Notes: a model not told the origin generated them from the sequence alone. Positions 26,793 to 35,050 are shown, numbered from the stretch's first letter. The stretch is DNA of 41,726 nt from Pseudotamlana haliotis (GCF_008806375.1 NZ_WAAT01000044.1:218624-260349), one strand, 5' to 3'. A program made the numbers and translations.

Positions 26793-26935
26793 TCATCTGC
26801 ACTTCGACAGGCTCAGTGTGACATTGCGTGATCATTGAGACGTGGTGTTAATACTGAAAACATATTGTCAGGCAGAGCTTGTCGAAGCCCAATTAAACTT
26901 GTTACTTATATTCATTACGATAAGCTCAGTGTGAC
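26793..26935. repeat. REP-like TTCGACAGGCTCAG palindromes before fcl
   Basis: CTTCGACAGGCTCAGTGTGACA begins near 26803. An inverted partner, GAGCTTGTCGAAG, lies near 26874-26886. A degenerate copy, ATAAGCTCAGTGTGACA, lies near 26920. These belong to the family that flanks the GIY-YIG gene. Confidence 0.75.
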
Positions 26936-26984
26936 AAACATGTTTTAGCATATAGCGTACAGCTGATAGCATACGGCATAAATC

Positions 26985-27932
26985 CTACATTTTTACCTCT
27001 TTATAATTTTCAACATTTGACAAGAACCATTTGTAGGTGTCTTTGATGCCTTCTTCTAAAGTGGTTGAGGCTTTCCAGCCTATGTTATTCATTTTAGAAA
27101 CGTCCATGAGTTTTCTTGGAGTGCCGTCTGGTTTGGTGCTGTCCCAGATGATTTCGCCTGTATGACCTACTATATTTTGAATGGTTTCGGCGAGGTGTTT
27201 AATGGTGACGTCGGTACCGGTGCCTACGTTGTACAGGTGTTCTGGTAACTTGTTTTCTATAGCAAAAATCACAGCTTGTGCCAAATCATCTACATGTAAA
27301 AATTCACGCATGGGGGTGCCGCTGCCCCATAGTTCGACAGGCTCACTATTTGCTTTAGCTTCATGAAACTTACGTATCATTGCCGGTAGCACGTGTGATG
27401 ATTTTAAATCGAAGTTATCAAAGGGGCCGTATAAATTTGTAGGCATCAGGCTCACAAAGTCCTTACCGTATTGATCTCTGATGGCTTTGCATAAGCGAAC
27501 GCCAGAAATTTTAGCGATAGCGTAACCATCGTTTGTAGGTTCTAGTGGTCCTGTTAGCAGATCCTCTTCTTTTAAGGGTTGCGTGGCTAACTTGGGGTAT
27601 ATGCAAGAGCTTCCTAAGAAAATAAATTTTGAAACTTCGTGTTTGTGTGCGGCATCAATTAAATTATTCTGAATTTGCATGTTTTCTAACAGAAACTCAT
27701 ATTGGTATTGGCTGTTTGCTAAAATACCACCTACTTTCGCCGCTGCATCAATAATCACATCGGGTTTTTCAGTGCTTATAAAATTATTTACTGCAGTTTG
27801 ATTACGTAAATCGAGTTCTTTACTCGTTTTTCCGATAAGGTTGGTATATCCTTCGGCTTCTAAAGCGCGCCAAATCGCCGAACCTACCATGCCACGATGG
27901 CCTGCGATGTATATTTTTGATTGTTTGTTCAT
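26985..27932 (-). CDS. fcl: GDP-L-fucose synthase
   Basis: A 315-residue SDR epimerase-reductase that turns GDP-4-keto-6-deoxymannose into GDP-L-fucose. NADPH motif GHRGMVGSA (11-19); catalytic GSSCIYP (107-113) and Y137-x3-K141 in YAIAK. The segments NLYGPFDNFDL and HVLPAMIRKFHEAK are typical. It pairs with gmd, 188 nt upstream, although repeats separate them. At about 27326-27341 the coding sequence contains the REP-like core TTCGACAGGCTCA, read as SEPVEL in a variable surface segment. Confidence 0.96.
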   Translation of the reverse strand: MNKQSKIYIAGHRGMVGSAIWRALEAEGYTNLIGKTSKELDLRNQTAVNNFISTEKPDVIIDAAAKVGGILANSQYQYEFLLENMQIQNNLIDAAHKHEVSKFIFLGSSCIYPKLATQPLKEEDLLTGPLEPTNDGYAIAKISGVRLCKAIRDQYGKDFVSLMPTNLYGPFDNFDLKSSHVLPAMIRKFHEAKANSEPVELWGSGTPMREFLHVDDLAQAVIFAIENKLPEHLYNVGTGTDVTIKHLAETIQNIVGHTGEIIWDSTKPDGTPRKLMDVSKMNNIGWKASTTLEEGIKDTYKWFLSNVENYKEVKM

Positions 27933-27939
27933 TTTTTTC

Positions 27940-28115
27940 GTTTGACTGTTGACTGTTTTTCTGACCGTTGACTGTTAACCTTTGACTTTTGACGGGGTTC
28001 CAACAAGGTTTTAACTTTTGTATTTTATTTTTGAAACTATGTCTAACTCGTTGATATTCATGTTTTTTTTTGTTAACGTTTCATTGTCAACTGTCAACTG
28101 TCAACCGTCAATGGT
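27940..28115. repeat. Heptamer TTGACnn arrays flanking the gmd-fcl gap
   Basis: TTGACTG units occur at 27942-27990. The complementary form GTCAACT/GTCAACC occurs at 28086-28113, so the gap holds oppositely oriented arrays that could fold together. Segment 27970-28020 resembles 20420-20455 beside cysQ. No gene is seen. Confidence 0.8.
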
Positions 28116-28120
28116 CATTT

Positions 28121-29239
28121 TTACTCATAATAATTCAACGTCCTATAATCAGCATCAGCTAAATACTGATCTTTCTTCATGAGGTTTAAATCACTTGTCA
28201 TCATATCTTTAACTAAGTCAGCTAACTCATATTGACATTTCCAACCTAATTTTTCATTGGCTTTAGTAGCATCGCCAATAAGAAGTTCTACCTCAGTAGG
28301 ACGGAAATACCTTGGGTCAACTGCTAAAATTTCTTTACCTATTTCTAACTGATAATCGTCATTAGAACAAGATTTTACAAAGGCCTTTTCGTTAACACCT
28401 TCACCTTTAAATTCTAGTTCAATACCTACTTCAGCAAAGCTTAAACGCACAAAATCTCTAACGGTTGTGGTTTTTCCTGTAGCGATTACCCAGTCTTCGG
28501 CTTCATCAGCTTGAAGAATCATCCACATCATGCGCACATAGTCTTTCGCATGTCCCCAATCACGTTTGGCATCTAAATTCCCTAAGTAAAATTTGTCCTG
28601 CATACCCAAGGCAATTCTTGAGGTGGCTCTTGTAATTTTACGGGTTACGAAAGTTTCCCCTCGAATAGGCGACTCATGGTTAAAGAGGATGCCGTTACAA
28701 GCATAAATACCATAGGCTTCACGGTAGTTTACGGTAATCCAAAAAGCGTACATTTTTGCTACGGCATATGGTGAACGTGGATAAAAGGGTGTGGTTTCTG
28801 ATTGTGGCACCTCTTGTACTTTTCCGTATAACTCGGAAGTTGATGCTTGGTAGATACGGGTTTTCTTTTCAAGACCCAATAATCGAATGGCATCTAACAA
28901 CCTTAAGGTTCCGATACCATCGGCATTGGCGGTGTATTCGGGCATTTCAAAAGACACATGTACATGACTCATCGCGGCTAAGTTGTAGATTTCATCAGGT
29001 TGAATTTCCTGAATTAAGCGAATGAGGTTTGTACTATCGGTCATATCACCATAGTGCAAAATAAAGTTACGATCTTCGATATGCGGATCTTGATACAAAT
29101 GATCAATCCTATCGGTGTTAAATAAGGACGAACGGCGTTTTAAACCGTGTACAATGTACCCTTTTTTTAATAAGAACTCACTTAAATAGGCTCCGTCTTG
29201 GCCTGTTACTCCGGTGATAAATGCTACTTTCTGACTCAT
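28121..29239 (-). CDS. gmd: GDP-mannose 4,6-dehydratase
   Basis: A 372-residue SDR enzyme making GDP-4-keto-6-deoxy-D-mannose, the first step to GDP-fucose. NADP motif [14 protein letters not shown] (10-23). Substrate and catalytic segments are [12 protein letters not shown] (88-99), STSELYG (133-139) and SPYAVAK (156-162) with Y158 and K162. [19 protein letters not shown] is the usual GMD loop. Normal length and ATG start. It is followed by fcl, and a repeat-filled gap (29240-29630) lies upstream. Confidence 0.97.
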   Translation of the reverse strand: MSQKVAFITGVTGQDGAYLSEFLLKKGYIVHGLKRRSSLFNTDRIDHLYQDPHIEDRNFILHYGDMTDSTNLIRLIQEIQPDEIYNLAAMSHVHVSFEMPEYTANADGIGTLRLLDAIRLLGLEKKTRIYQASTSELYGKVQEVPQSETTPFYPRSPYAVAKMYAFWITVNYREAYGIYACNGILFNHESPIRGETFVTRKITRATSRIALGMQDKFYLGNLDAKRDWGHAKDYVRMMWMILQADEAEDWVIATGKTTTVRDFVRLSFAEVGIELEFKGEGVNEKAFVKSCSNDDYQLEIGKEILAVDPRYFRPTEVELLIGDATKANEKLGWKCQYELADLVKDMMTSDLNLMKKDQYLADADYRTLNYYE

Positions 29240-29276
29240 GTTTTTAGTTAACGTCGCTATTTTTACAATATCGGTT

Positions 29277-29596
29277 GTTAGGCCGTGTATTATCTAAAGT
29301 TTATTGATTTCGTCATGCTGAACTTCTGCCTGCCGGGTGTTTCAGCATCTCATGATATTATGTGTGTGTCTTTTAAATGTCTTTACTTTTTTTCATTGCC
29401 AAAAAAAGTAAAAAAAAAGTCTTGTCTTACAAGCTTGTTTCTAAATTTTTTGTTTGTATCCTAAATTTTAGGAACTCGCTTGAGGGTTTTCTACAAAGTT
29501 GATTATGAGATGTAGCTCAAACAGCTTAAAATTTTACGGATACTTCACTTCAAATTTTACGATAACGCTAGCTAGGCCGGGTATTATCTAAAGTTT
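29277..29596. repeat. Structured 215-bp repeat, copy 3, with a tail fragment of another copy
   Basis: The full copy is 29381-29596. Its main stem is GTATCCTAAATTTTAGG (29456-29472) with CTTAAAATTTTACGGATAC (29525-29543); both arms differ from copies 1 and 2 yet still pair. Bases 29277-29303 (TAGGCCGTGTATTATCTAAA) are the tail of a fourth copy, joined through a TGCTGAACT spacer as in the copy 1-copy 2 tandem. No gene is seen in 29240-29630. Confidence 0.85.
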
Positions 29597-29630
29597 AAGC
29601 TTTCACGTCATTCCTGTCCCCATGAGGGGA

Positions 29631-30293
29631 CTACAGGGGTGTTTTAGACAGCAAATAAACCACACCCAAATTATATTGTAAATAATGACTTGTATCTGTG
29701 GTATATGCCAACTTAGCTATGGCCTCCATGTTTAGAGCGATATTTTTAGTAAGCCAAATATTAAGGCCTCCTGAAGCATTACCTGTAATTCGCCCTTTGG
29801 GGTCTATTTCTTGTTGATCTTTTTGATTGATGTAGTCTCCTATATTGGTATAGCCGAAACCATAACCGATATACAAATCAAAGATTTCAGAATTCATCAA
29901 TTTTTTAAAAGAGTATAGGGTACCCAGGTCGAAGGCAAAAAAACCGGGATTAGATTGCTCGTCCACTACGGTGCCATCAATACTTTTTCCTGGTTTGAAA
30001 CTATTAAAGGAAGTCCTGGCATAAAAGCTAAATTGTGCCTTGTAATAATACGTGGCACCAAGATAAATAGGATTTTTGAAGGCCCAATTGTGTTTTCTGT
30101 TTTCTTTAAAATCGAAGAGTGTATTTAGACTATTGCCCGAGTCGTCAACCATGTTAACGCCAGCAGAAAAACTCCAGTTGTTCGTAAAGCGGTCGGATGG
30201 GGCTTCAACAATAATAGATTCTGATTGTTCTTGAGCCGTTATAAGGTTAATCCACAATAAAGAAAGAAGTAGGTAAAACTTCGTAGTTTTCAT
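29631..30293 (-). CDS. Small outer-membrane beta-barrel protein
   Basis: A 220-residue exported protein. The signal peptide (KFYLLLSLLWINLITAQ) probably ends near residue 20. The mature part alternates aromatic and polar residues (NWSFSAGVNMVDD, IYLGATYYYKAQFSFYARTS, LYIGYGFGYTNIGDY, ALNMEAIAKLAY), as in an 8-strand OmpA/OmpX-type barrel. It ends in LGVVYLLSKTPL. The last codons (ACACCCCTGTAG) coincide with a dispersed repeat, so the original C-terminus may have been replaced. It lies between the NusG-like regulator and gmd. Its function is unknown; it may belong to the capsule system. Confidence 0.82.
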   Translation of the reverse strand: MKTTKFYLLLSLLWINLITAQEQSESIIVEAPSDRFTNNWSFSAGVNMVDDSGNSLNTLFDFKENRKHNWAFKNPIYLGATYYYKAQFSFYARTSFNSFKPGKSIDGTVVDEQSNPGFFAFDLGTLYSFKKLMNSEIFDLYIGYGFGYTNIGDYINQKDQQEIDPKGRITGNASGGLNIWLTKNIALNMEAIAKLAYTTDTSHYLQYNLGVVYLLSKTPL

Positions 30294-30574
30294 GTATAAA
30301 TTAGGGGTTGGTTAAGTTGTTTTTGGATATTATAATCCAATTGTAAATGTATCGTTTTTCACAAAAATGGACTCATTAATACGATGTATGGCGATTATTT
30401 TATATGGTCGACCATAGATCCTGTTTTTGTGTTTGGTTTTAACGTTATTTTTGGGGTTCTTTTTTTAGATATTTAGCGTGTTGATAGGCTGTTTTCGTGA
30501 CTTTATCCCACCGCTACGCCTCCTGAGTCACAGCAAAGGTTGATATCTTACCAAAAAAAATACTTAAAACCGCT

Positions 30575-31054
30575 TTAGTTTCGGCTAAAAGTAATTTTTA
30601 TATCCAAATCTAATAAAATCAATTGGATTCTATTGGTATTTATTTCATGAACTAGGGCTTTTTTACCTTTAAAAACGCCCTCTTTTATTTTTATACGGTC
30701 GCCAGGTTGAATGTTATCAACTTGGGCTTTAGTTTGTTCCTTGTTAAGCCAATTTTTCATAACTTCTACATCGCTATCTTTTACCAAAGCCGGTTTGCCT
30801 AACCAAAAAAGATAACGTACTACACCTGGGACTTGAAAAACCAAATCGTGTTCATTATCCTTGATTTTAACAAGGACATAAGATGTGAGTAGTGGAACTT
30901 CTACCTTTTTTTTACGGTCTGACCATTGTCGAATTTCTGTCACTATTGGACAATAAGCCATCAAACCAAGCTTTGAAAGTGCGGTAACCACCTTCTTTTC
31001 ATTTCTTGGTTTAACGTATAAGACTTTCCAATCCTTTAGGGAGCTGTTATGCAT
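30575..31054 (-). CDS. NusG-like antitermination factor (RfaH/UpxY type)
   Basis: A 159-residue NusG paralogue. The NGN domain spans about residues 8-108 (WKVLYVKPRNEKKV, LLTSYVLVKI, VPGVVRYLFW) and a KOW domain about 118-148 (GDRIKIKEGVFKGKKALVHE). It is the first gene of the polysaccharide locus. That is the place of UpxY proteins in Bacteroides capsule loci, where they prevent premature termination in long operons. A 280-nt gap with no recognised gene (30294-30574) separates it from the outer-membrane gene. It is distinct from housekeeping NusG, which lies near ribosomal-protein genes. Confidence 0.9.
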   Translation of the reverse strand: MHNSSLKDWKVLYVKPRNEKKVVTALSKLGLMAYCPIVTEIRQWSDRKKKVEVPLLTSYVLVKIKDNEHDLVFQVPGVVRYLFWLGKPALVKDSDVEVMKNWLNKEQTKAQVDNIQPGDRIKIKEGVFKGKKALVHEINTNRIQLILLDLDIKITFSRN

Positions 31055-31236
31055 TAATGTTTATTAAAATATTTAACAACACATAATAACATATAGTAAG
31101 GATAGGGATGAGCCAATGATTAAGAGAGAGAGGGAAATCATACTAAAAAGTTTTATTTTTTTCACAATGATAGGGATTAATGGATTAATATAATATACTC
31201 TGTTTCTGTCAAGTCATGATTGTCATATTTCGACTG

Positions 31237-31244
31237 CAAAGTTA
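31237..31244 (-). promoter_or_regulatory. Candidate -7 element of the polysaccharide operon
   Basis: TAACTTTG on the minus strand matches the Bacteroidota -7 consensus TAnnTTTG exactly. It lies 183 nt upstream of the NusG-like start codon, leaving a long leader. A good -33 TTTG at the usual distance is not seen, so this is a candidate only. Confidence 0.4.
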
Positions 31245-31394
31245 TGGAATTTTCTTAACATGACTTTAACTAAACATTAAACAGCTGTAAATATTTGGTG
31301 TTTTTACGGTTAATTTAAAATTTTGATATGAAGTTTAGGGATTTTGTTTTAGAAGTGGGTTTGGGTTTGGTTTTTTGTAAGGGGGTGAGGGGTG

Positions 31395-31523
31395 AAGTAG
31401 TTGAGTAGTTGAGTAGTTGAGGAGGTTTTAGAGTAGTTGAGGAGGTAAGGAGTTGAGGAGTTAAGTAGTTAAGGATTTGAGGGGGTAAGGAGTTAAGTAG
31501 TTAAGTAGTTAAGTAGTTAAGTG
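31395..31523. repeat. Octamer array GTAGTTGA/GTAGTTAA
   Basis: About a dozen degenerate 8-bp units (AGTAGTTG, AGGAGTTA, AGTAGTTA) run through 31395-31523 and end at the stop of the transporter gene. The gap 31055-31516 otherwise holds the candidate operon promoter and AT-rich DNA, with no gene. Confidence 0.85.
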
Positions 31524-32476
31524 GAGGTTTTTCCTAAGTGTGAGGCTATGATGCTGATGATGAAAATTTGCATGGCGTGAAAAATCATCACCGGTAAGAG
31601 GATTAGACCGATGGGGTAGGTTGCTGGAAACAATATTTCAGAGAATACCGTACCGTGAACCAAGGATTTTTTTGTGCCACAAAACTGTGCTGTGATTTGA
31701 TCTTCTTGATTAAAATGTAGTTTTTTTGCTATGAAGGCAACCGTGAAATACACCGTATAAAACAGAAGTAGGAGTAGTCCTGAAATGAGTAGTAAGTCTG
31801 TCATGTTGATTCCACTAAAAATACCTGCTATAAAGGAGTGGGCAAAGCTTTTATATATGATTAATAGGATAACAAGTTTGTCAAAAGTGGTTAGGTACTG
31901 TTTGTATTTTTCAACAAAACGGTTTCCGAAGCGTTGTAAAAGGATTCCTAAAAATACGGGAAGCAGTATCGTGACGATTAAGCTGATGTAAATCTGACTA
32001 AGGTCGAAATTGGCAGTACGCTCAGGAATGAAGAGCTCTAACCACAGCGGCGTAATCACAATACCAATAAGTCCAGAAATACTCGCATTAAAAATGGCTG
32101 CTGGCACATTGCCCTTTGCCATCGATACCATGACTACTGATGAAGATACCGTTGATGGTAAGGCTGCTAAAAAGAGAAAGGATAACCACAGGCTGTTGGC
32201 TTCTTCTGTAACAATAAATGGTTTTGCAGCTAGAACAATCAACGGAAAAAGCAAAAAGGTGGTTGATTGGACCAGTAGGTGAAGTTTCCAGTTGTGTAAT
32301 CCCGCTTTAATTTTGTTCGGACTTAATTTTAAGCCGTAGAAAAAGAAAATTAAGGATACGCCAATAGTGCTGATGCGGTCTAAAGGTATTGGACTTTGCG
32401 TACTTCCCCATTGCGGAAAAAAGTAAGCCAGAGTGATCGTGACTACAATGCATAGAACGAATTTGTCGATTTTCAT
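31517..32476 (-). CDS. Bile-acid:sodium-symporter-like transporter (YfeH/SBF-like)
   Basis: A 319-residue polytopic protein with about ten helices in the SBF-like family. Seen are the family features DRISTIGVSLIFFFYGLKLS (33-52), FLAALPSTVSSSVVMVSMAKGN with the Pro/Ser-rich crossover, and CGTKKSLVHGTVFSE. It likely moves an organic anion with sodium; the substrate is unknown. It is separated from the polysaccharide locus by an octamer array, and the 3' end lies inside that array. Confidence 0.87.
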   Translation of the reverse strand: MKIDKFVLCIVVTITLAYFFPQWGSTQSPIPLDRISTIGVSLIFFFYGLKLSPNKIKAGLHNWKLHLLVQSTTFLLFPLIVLAAKPFIVTEEANSLWLSFLFLAALPSTVSSSVVMVSMAKGNVPAAIFNASISGLIGIVITPLWLELFIPERTANFDLSQIYISLIVTILLPVFLGILLQRFGNRFVEKYKQYLTTFDKLVILLIIYKSFAHSFIAGIFSGINMTDLLLISGLLLLLFYTVYFTVAFIAKKLHFNQEDQITAQFCGTKKSLVHGTVFSEILFPATYPIGLILLPVMIFHAMQIFIISIIASHLGKTST

Positions 32477-32513
32477 TGATTTCGTTTTTCTGACTTTAAA
32501 TGTAATGATTTTG

Positions 32514-32792
32514 TTCTCGACTCCGCCTTTGAAATTGTTTGTTTACGGTCTTCGAGCGGAGTCGAGAAGGTGGTATTTAAGGAATTAATGGAGCTGATTG
32601 ATTGTTGAAATAGATTCCTCCTAGCGTCGGAATGACACAACTTCGTTGACGTATAATTTTTTTTTGTTTTTAACAATTTTGGGATTTATTCATCTTTACG
32701 TGATTTTTTTTTGGTAGTGAGAAAAGTTCTCGACTCCGCTCGAACACCGGTTTCATTCATGATTTATGATGGGCTTCGAGCGGAGTCGAGAA
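32514..32792. repeat. REP-like palindromes CTCGACTCCGCTCGAA
   Basis: Two inverted pairs lie in the gene-free gap 32477-32822. TTCTCGACTCCGC (32514-32526) pairs with GCGGAGTCGAGAA (32556-32568). TTCTCGACTCCGCTCGAA (32727-32744) pairs perfectly over 18 bp with TTCGAGCGGAGTCGAGAA (32775-32792), loop 30 nt. Between them, GATTCCTCCTAGCGTCGGAA is another dispersed motif, recurring degenerately near 35000-35025. Confidence 0.85.
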
Positions 32793-32822
32793 AGGTTGTT
32801 TTTATCTAATAGTCTGTTTAAA

Positions 32823-33407
32823 CTAATCCATAGGTCCAATAGTAAGTACCACTTTTTTGTACAATTCATTAATCACTTGAGCAAAGCCGGTATATATGGC
32901 CGAAAACCCACAAACAATACCTACGTAGCCTGCTAAATGACCTATAGTTTCGCTGTGTGTGTAATCTCCAAGGGCTAATAAAAAGAAGAGTAGGGTTAAT
33001 GAAGCAAACACAAACTGTAAAGCACGGCTAATTTTTAGGGTTCCAATAAATAGGGCTCCGGTAAAAATGCCCCACATTACCAAATAAGCGACTAAGGATG
33101 CATTTTCAGGAGCAGCTATTAAACCTGTTTTTGGTAAAAGTACTAAGGCCACAAAACTTAGCCAGAAAAAGCCGTATGATGTAAAAGCCGTTGTAGCAAA
33201 AGTGTTTCCTTTTTTCCATTCCATGATGCCTGCAATAACCTGTGCAAGGCCCCCGTAGAAAATACCCATGCCTAAAATAATAGCGTCTAATTCAAACATG
33301 CCGGCATTGTGAAAGTTTAATAATACGGTAGTCATCCCGAATGCTAATAAGCCTAATGGGGCAGGGTTTGCTGTGCTATCGGCTATTTGTGTTGTTTTTA
33401 TTTCCAT
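32823..33407 (-). CDS. satP: Acetate uptake transporter (GPR1/FUN34/SatP family)
   Basis: A 194-residue membrane protein with six hydrophobic helices. The family motif appears as [20 protein letters not shown] (residues 16-35). [25 protein letters not shown] (helix 2) and FWLSFV are also characteristic. It is a likely acetate/succinate uptake channel with proton coupling. Normal length. It is a stand-alone minus-strand gene with no operon partner, and a divergent OmpA gene starts 212 nt away. Confidence 0.92.
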   Translation of the reverse strand: MEIKTTQIADSTANPAPLGLLAFGMTTVLLNFHNAGMFELDAIILGMGIFYGGLAQVIAGIMEWKKGNTFATTAFTSYGFFWLSFVALVLLPKTGLIAAPENASLVAYLVMWGIFTGALFIGTLKISRALQFVFASLTLLFFLLALGDYTHSETIGHLAGYVGIVCGFSAIYTGFAQVINELYKKVVLTIGPMD

Positions 33408-33618
33408 GAGATATATTTTAAGCTGCGAAATTATGGATTCGAAAAAGTAAAAAACATGAGTATTATCAGTTTGTAATGATAATCATAAGAGACCTAAAGC
33501 TTTACAAATTAATTGTTATGAATTTTAAAAGCCATGTTGTTTATTAGTTTACGAAAGTTAAAGTCTATGTGTTATCGTTTTTTTCGTACATTTAAGAGCG
33601 AAACTAAAAATCATAAAA

Positions 33619-34386
33619 ATGAAAAAAACATTAGCTTTAGTACTGTTTATTCTTTTTCTGCTCTTGGCTTGGTTTAGCTGGGCCTGGTATAAAGATACGG
33701 TAGTATGTTGTGCGGAACCCGAGCCTGTTGTGACCTACGGGCCGTTAATTTTTGATTGTGCCACCGGTGAAGTCATTACCAATGATTTATGGCCAGAAAA
33801 AAAACAAGAGATTATTGATGCTCAAGTAGAAGGGAAGAAACTGCTTTTAGTAGGGCCTTATTTTACAGGTGAAACTGAACAAGCCGGACTTGATCGTGCT
33901 GAAAAAGTAAAAGCTTTATTTACTGAATTACCTTCAGAAGACATTGAAACTGGAGCCAGAGCTGCCAGCGATTGTGAAACAACTCAAGTTAAAATTTTAC
34001 ATGAGTTGAAATATAAATGGGTGACTCGAAATGATCATGTTGTTGAGCACTTTGGTACCACAATGGTATTTTATAAGTATGATTCTACCGAAGAAGTTTC
34101 TAACGAAAGTGTACTGGCTTACTTTAAAGAATTAGCAGCTTTTTTAAAGGATTCTGGAGACCATATTCAACTTGTGGGACATACGGATAGCGACGGGGCA
34201 TCGGATTATAATGAAGATCTCGGACTTAAACGCGCTAACGCATATAAGGCACATTTAATAGGTCTAGGGGTAGCTGAAGATAAAATCACCGTAGAATCTA
34301 AAGGGGAAAGCATGCCGTTGAAACCAAATGATTCACCAGAAAATAAAAAGCTTAACAGACGAGTAGAAATACATATTTCAAAATAA
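33619..34386 (+). CDS. OmpA-domain envelope protein
   Basis: A 255-residue protein with an N-terminal hydrophobic anchor or signal (LALVLFILFLLLAWFSWAWY). A central region contains a cysteine pair VVCCAEPEP. A C-terminal OmpA-like peptidoglycan-binding domain runs from about 165 to 255, with QLVGHTDSDGASDYNEDLGL, RANAYKAHL and NRRVEIHI. The region at 48-140 reads like a second, degenerate OmpA-type or BON-like fold and is not identified. No typical barrel is seen, so it is probably inner-membrane- or periplasm-anchored. It is cotranscribed with the next gene, 22 nt away. Confidence 0.85.
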   Translation: MKKTLALVLFILFLLLAWFSWAWYKDTVVCCAEPEPVVTYGPLIFDCATGEVITNDLWPEKKQEIIDAQVEGKKLLLVGPYFTGETEQAGLDRAEKVKALFTELPSEDIETGARAASDCETTQVKILHELKYKWVTRNDHVVEHFGTTMVFYKYDSTEEVSNESVLAYFKELAAFLKDSGDHIQLVGHTDSDGASDYNEDLGLKRANAYKAHLIGLGVAEDKITVESKGESMPLKPNDSPENKKLNRRVEIHISK

Positions 34387-34408
34387 CAATTAACCAAAAA
34401 AATAAATT

Positions 34409-34825
34409 ATGAGATTATTACAAATAAGTACAACAGCTTGCGACGGATCTGACGTCTTTTGGCCTTGGTTTTTATGGCTCTTGGCAGCCTTTATATTAGG
34501 TTTCCTTTTAGGATGGTTATTAAAGTCTATTTTTGGCTGCGGTGGTAGCGAAGAAAAAGAAACCTACGTGAAGCAGGATTTGAAAAAGATAGAAGGTATT
34601 GGTCCGAAAATAGAAGGACTTCTTAACGATAAAGGCATTATAAGCTATAAACAACTGTCTAATACACCAATTGATTTTCTTGAAACCATGCTTGTAGATG
34701 CAGGACCTGCATTCATTACACACCGCGGGATGACCAGAACTTGGCCAGCACAAGCTAATTTAGCGCATCTGGGTGAGTGGGAAGAATTGAAAAATTGGCA
34801 AGACGTTTTAAAAGGAGGCGTTTAA
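34409..34825 (+). CDS. Membrane-anchored helix-hairpin-helix protein
   Basis: A 138-residue protein with one strong membrane helix (about 16-42, FWPWFLWLLAAFILGFLLGW). A glycine/cysteine turn follows, then a soluble HhH domain. DLKKIEGIGPKIEGLLNDKG (57-76) is the hairpin seen in DUF4332-like and ribosomal-L21-associated HhH domains. The C-terminus (TWPAQANLAHLGEWEELKNW) is conserved-looking. It follows the OmpA gene by 22 nt and ends before a strong terminator, so the two form a unit. HhH domains usually bind DNA or protein; the role of a membrane-anchored one beside OmpA is unknown. Confidence 0.82.
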   Translation: MRLLQISTTACDGSDVFWPWFLWLLAAFILGFLLGWLLKSIFGCGGSEEKETYVKQDLKKIEGIGPKIEGLLNDKGIISYKQLSNTPIDFLETMLVDAGPAFITHRGMTRTWPAQANLAHLGEWEELKNWQDVLKGGV

Positions 34826-34886
34826 TACTAAACCTCTTTTTAAACAAGAATTAGTATAATTCGAACCACACTTTATCAACTAAACC

Positions 34887-34923
34887 AAAAAAGCCATCTG
34901 AATTTATTTTTAGATGGCTTTTT
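34887..34923. terminator. Bidirectional rho-independent terminator
   Basis: AAAAAAGCCATCT (34887-34899) pairs with AGATGGCTTTTT (34912-34923) around a 12-nt AT loop, with T-runs on both strands. It serves the plus-strand OmpA-HhH pair and, 128 nt from its stop, the minus-strand nucleoid protein gene. Confidence 0.9.
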
Positions 34924-35050
34924 GATTGTACCTGAATTTTGTCATTCAGAAGGAGGGACGACTGAAGAATCTTTTGAAGAACCTTTTGGATGTTATTCAG
35001 ATTTCTACTAGCCTCGGAAGGACATAATCAATGTGTTTTGAGCTTTACAT

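Noticed and set aside
25985-26984. Insertion sequence bounded by the 215-bp repeats
   Set aside because: No transposase frame lies between or inside the copies; the interval is only repeats and spacer.
30495-30536. Hairpin GTGACT...AGTCAC before the NusG-like stop as a terminator
   Set aside because: Only a 6-bp stem with a long loop and no T-run; not convincing.
31395-31523. CRISPR or iteron-type origin
   Set aside because: Octamer units are degenerate and contiguous, and no replication gene is present.
32473-32676. Small minus-strand open frame next to the transporter gene
   Set aside because: It is composed mainly of REP-like palindromes and the dispersed motif GATTCCTCCTAGCGTCGGAA; no protein-like signature.
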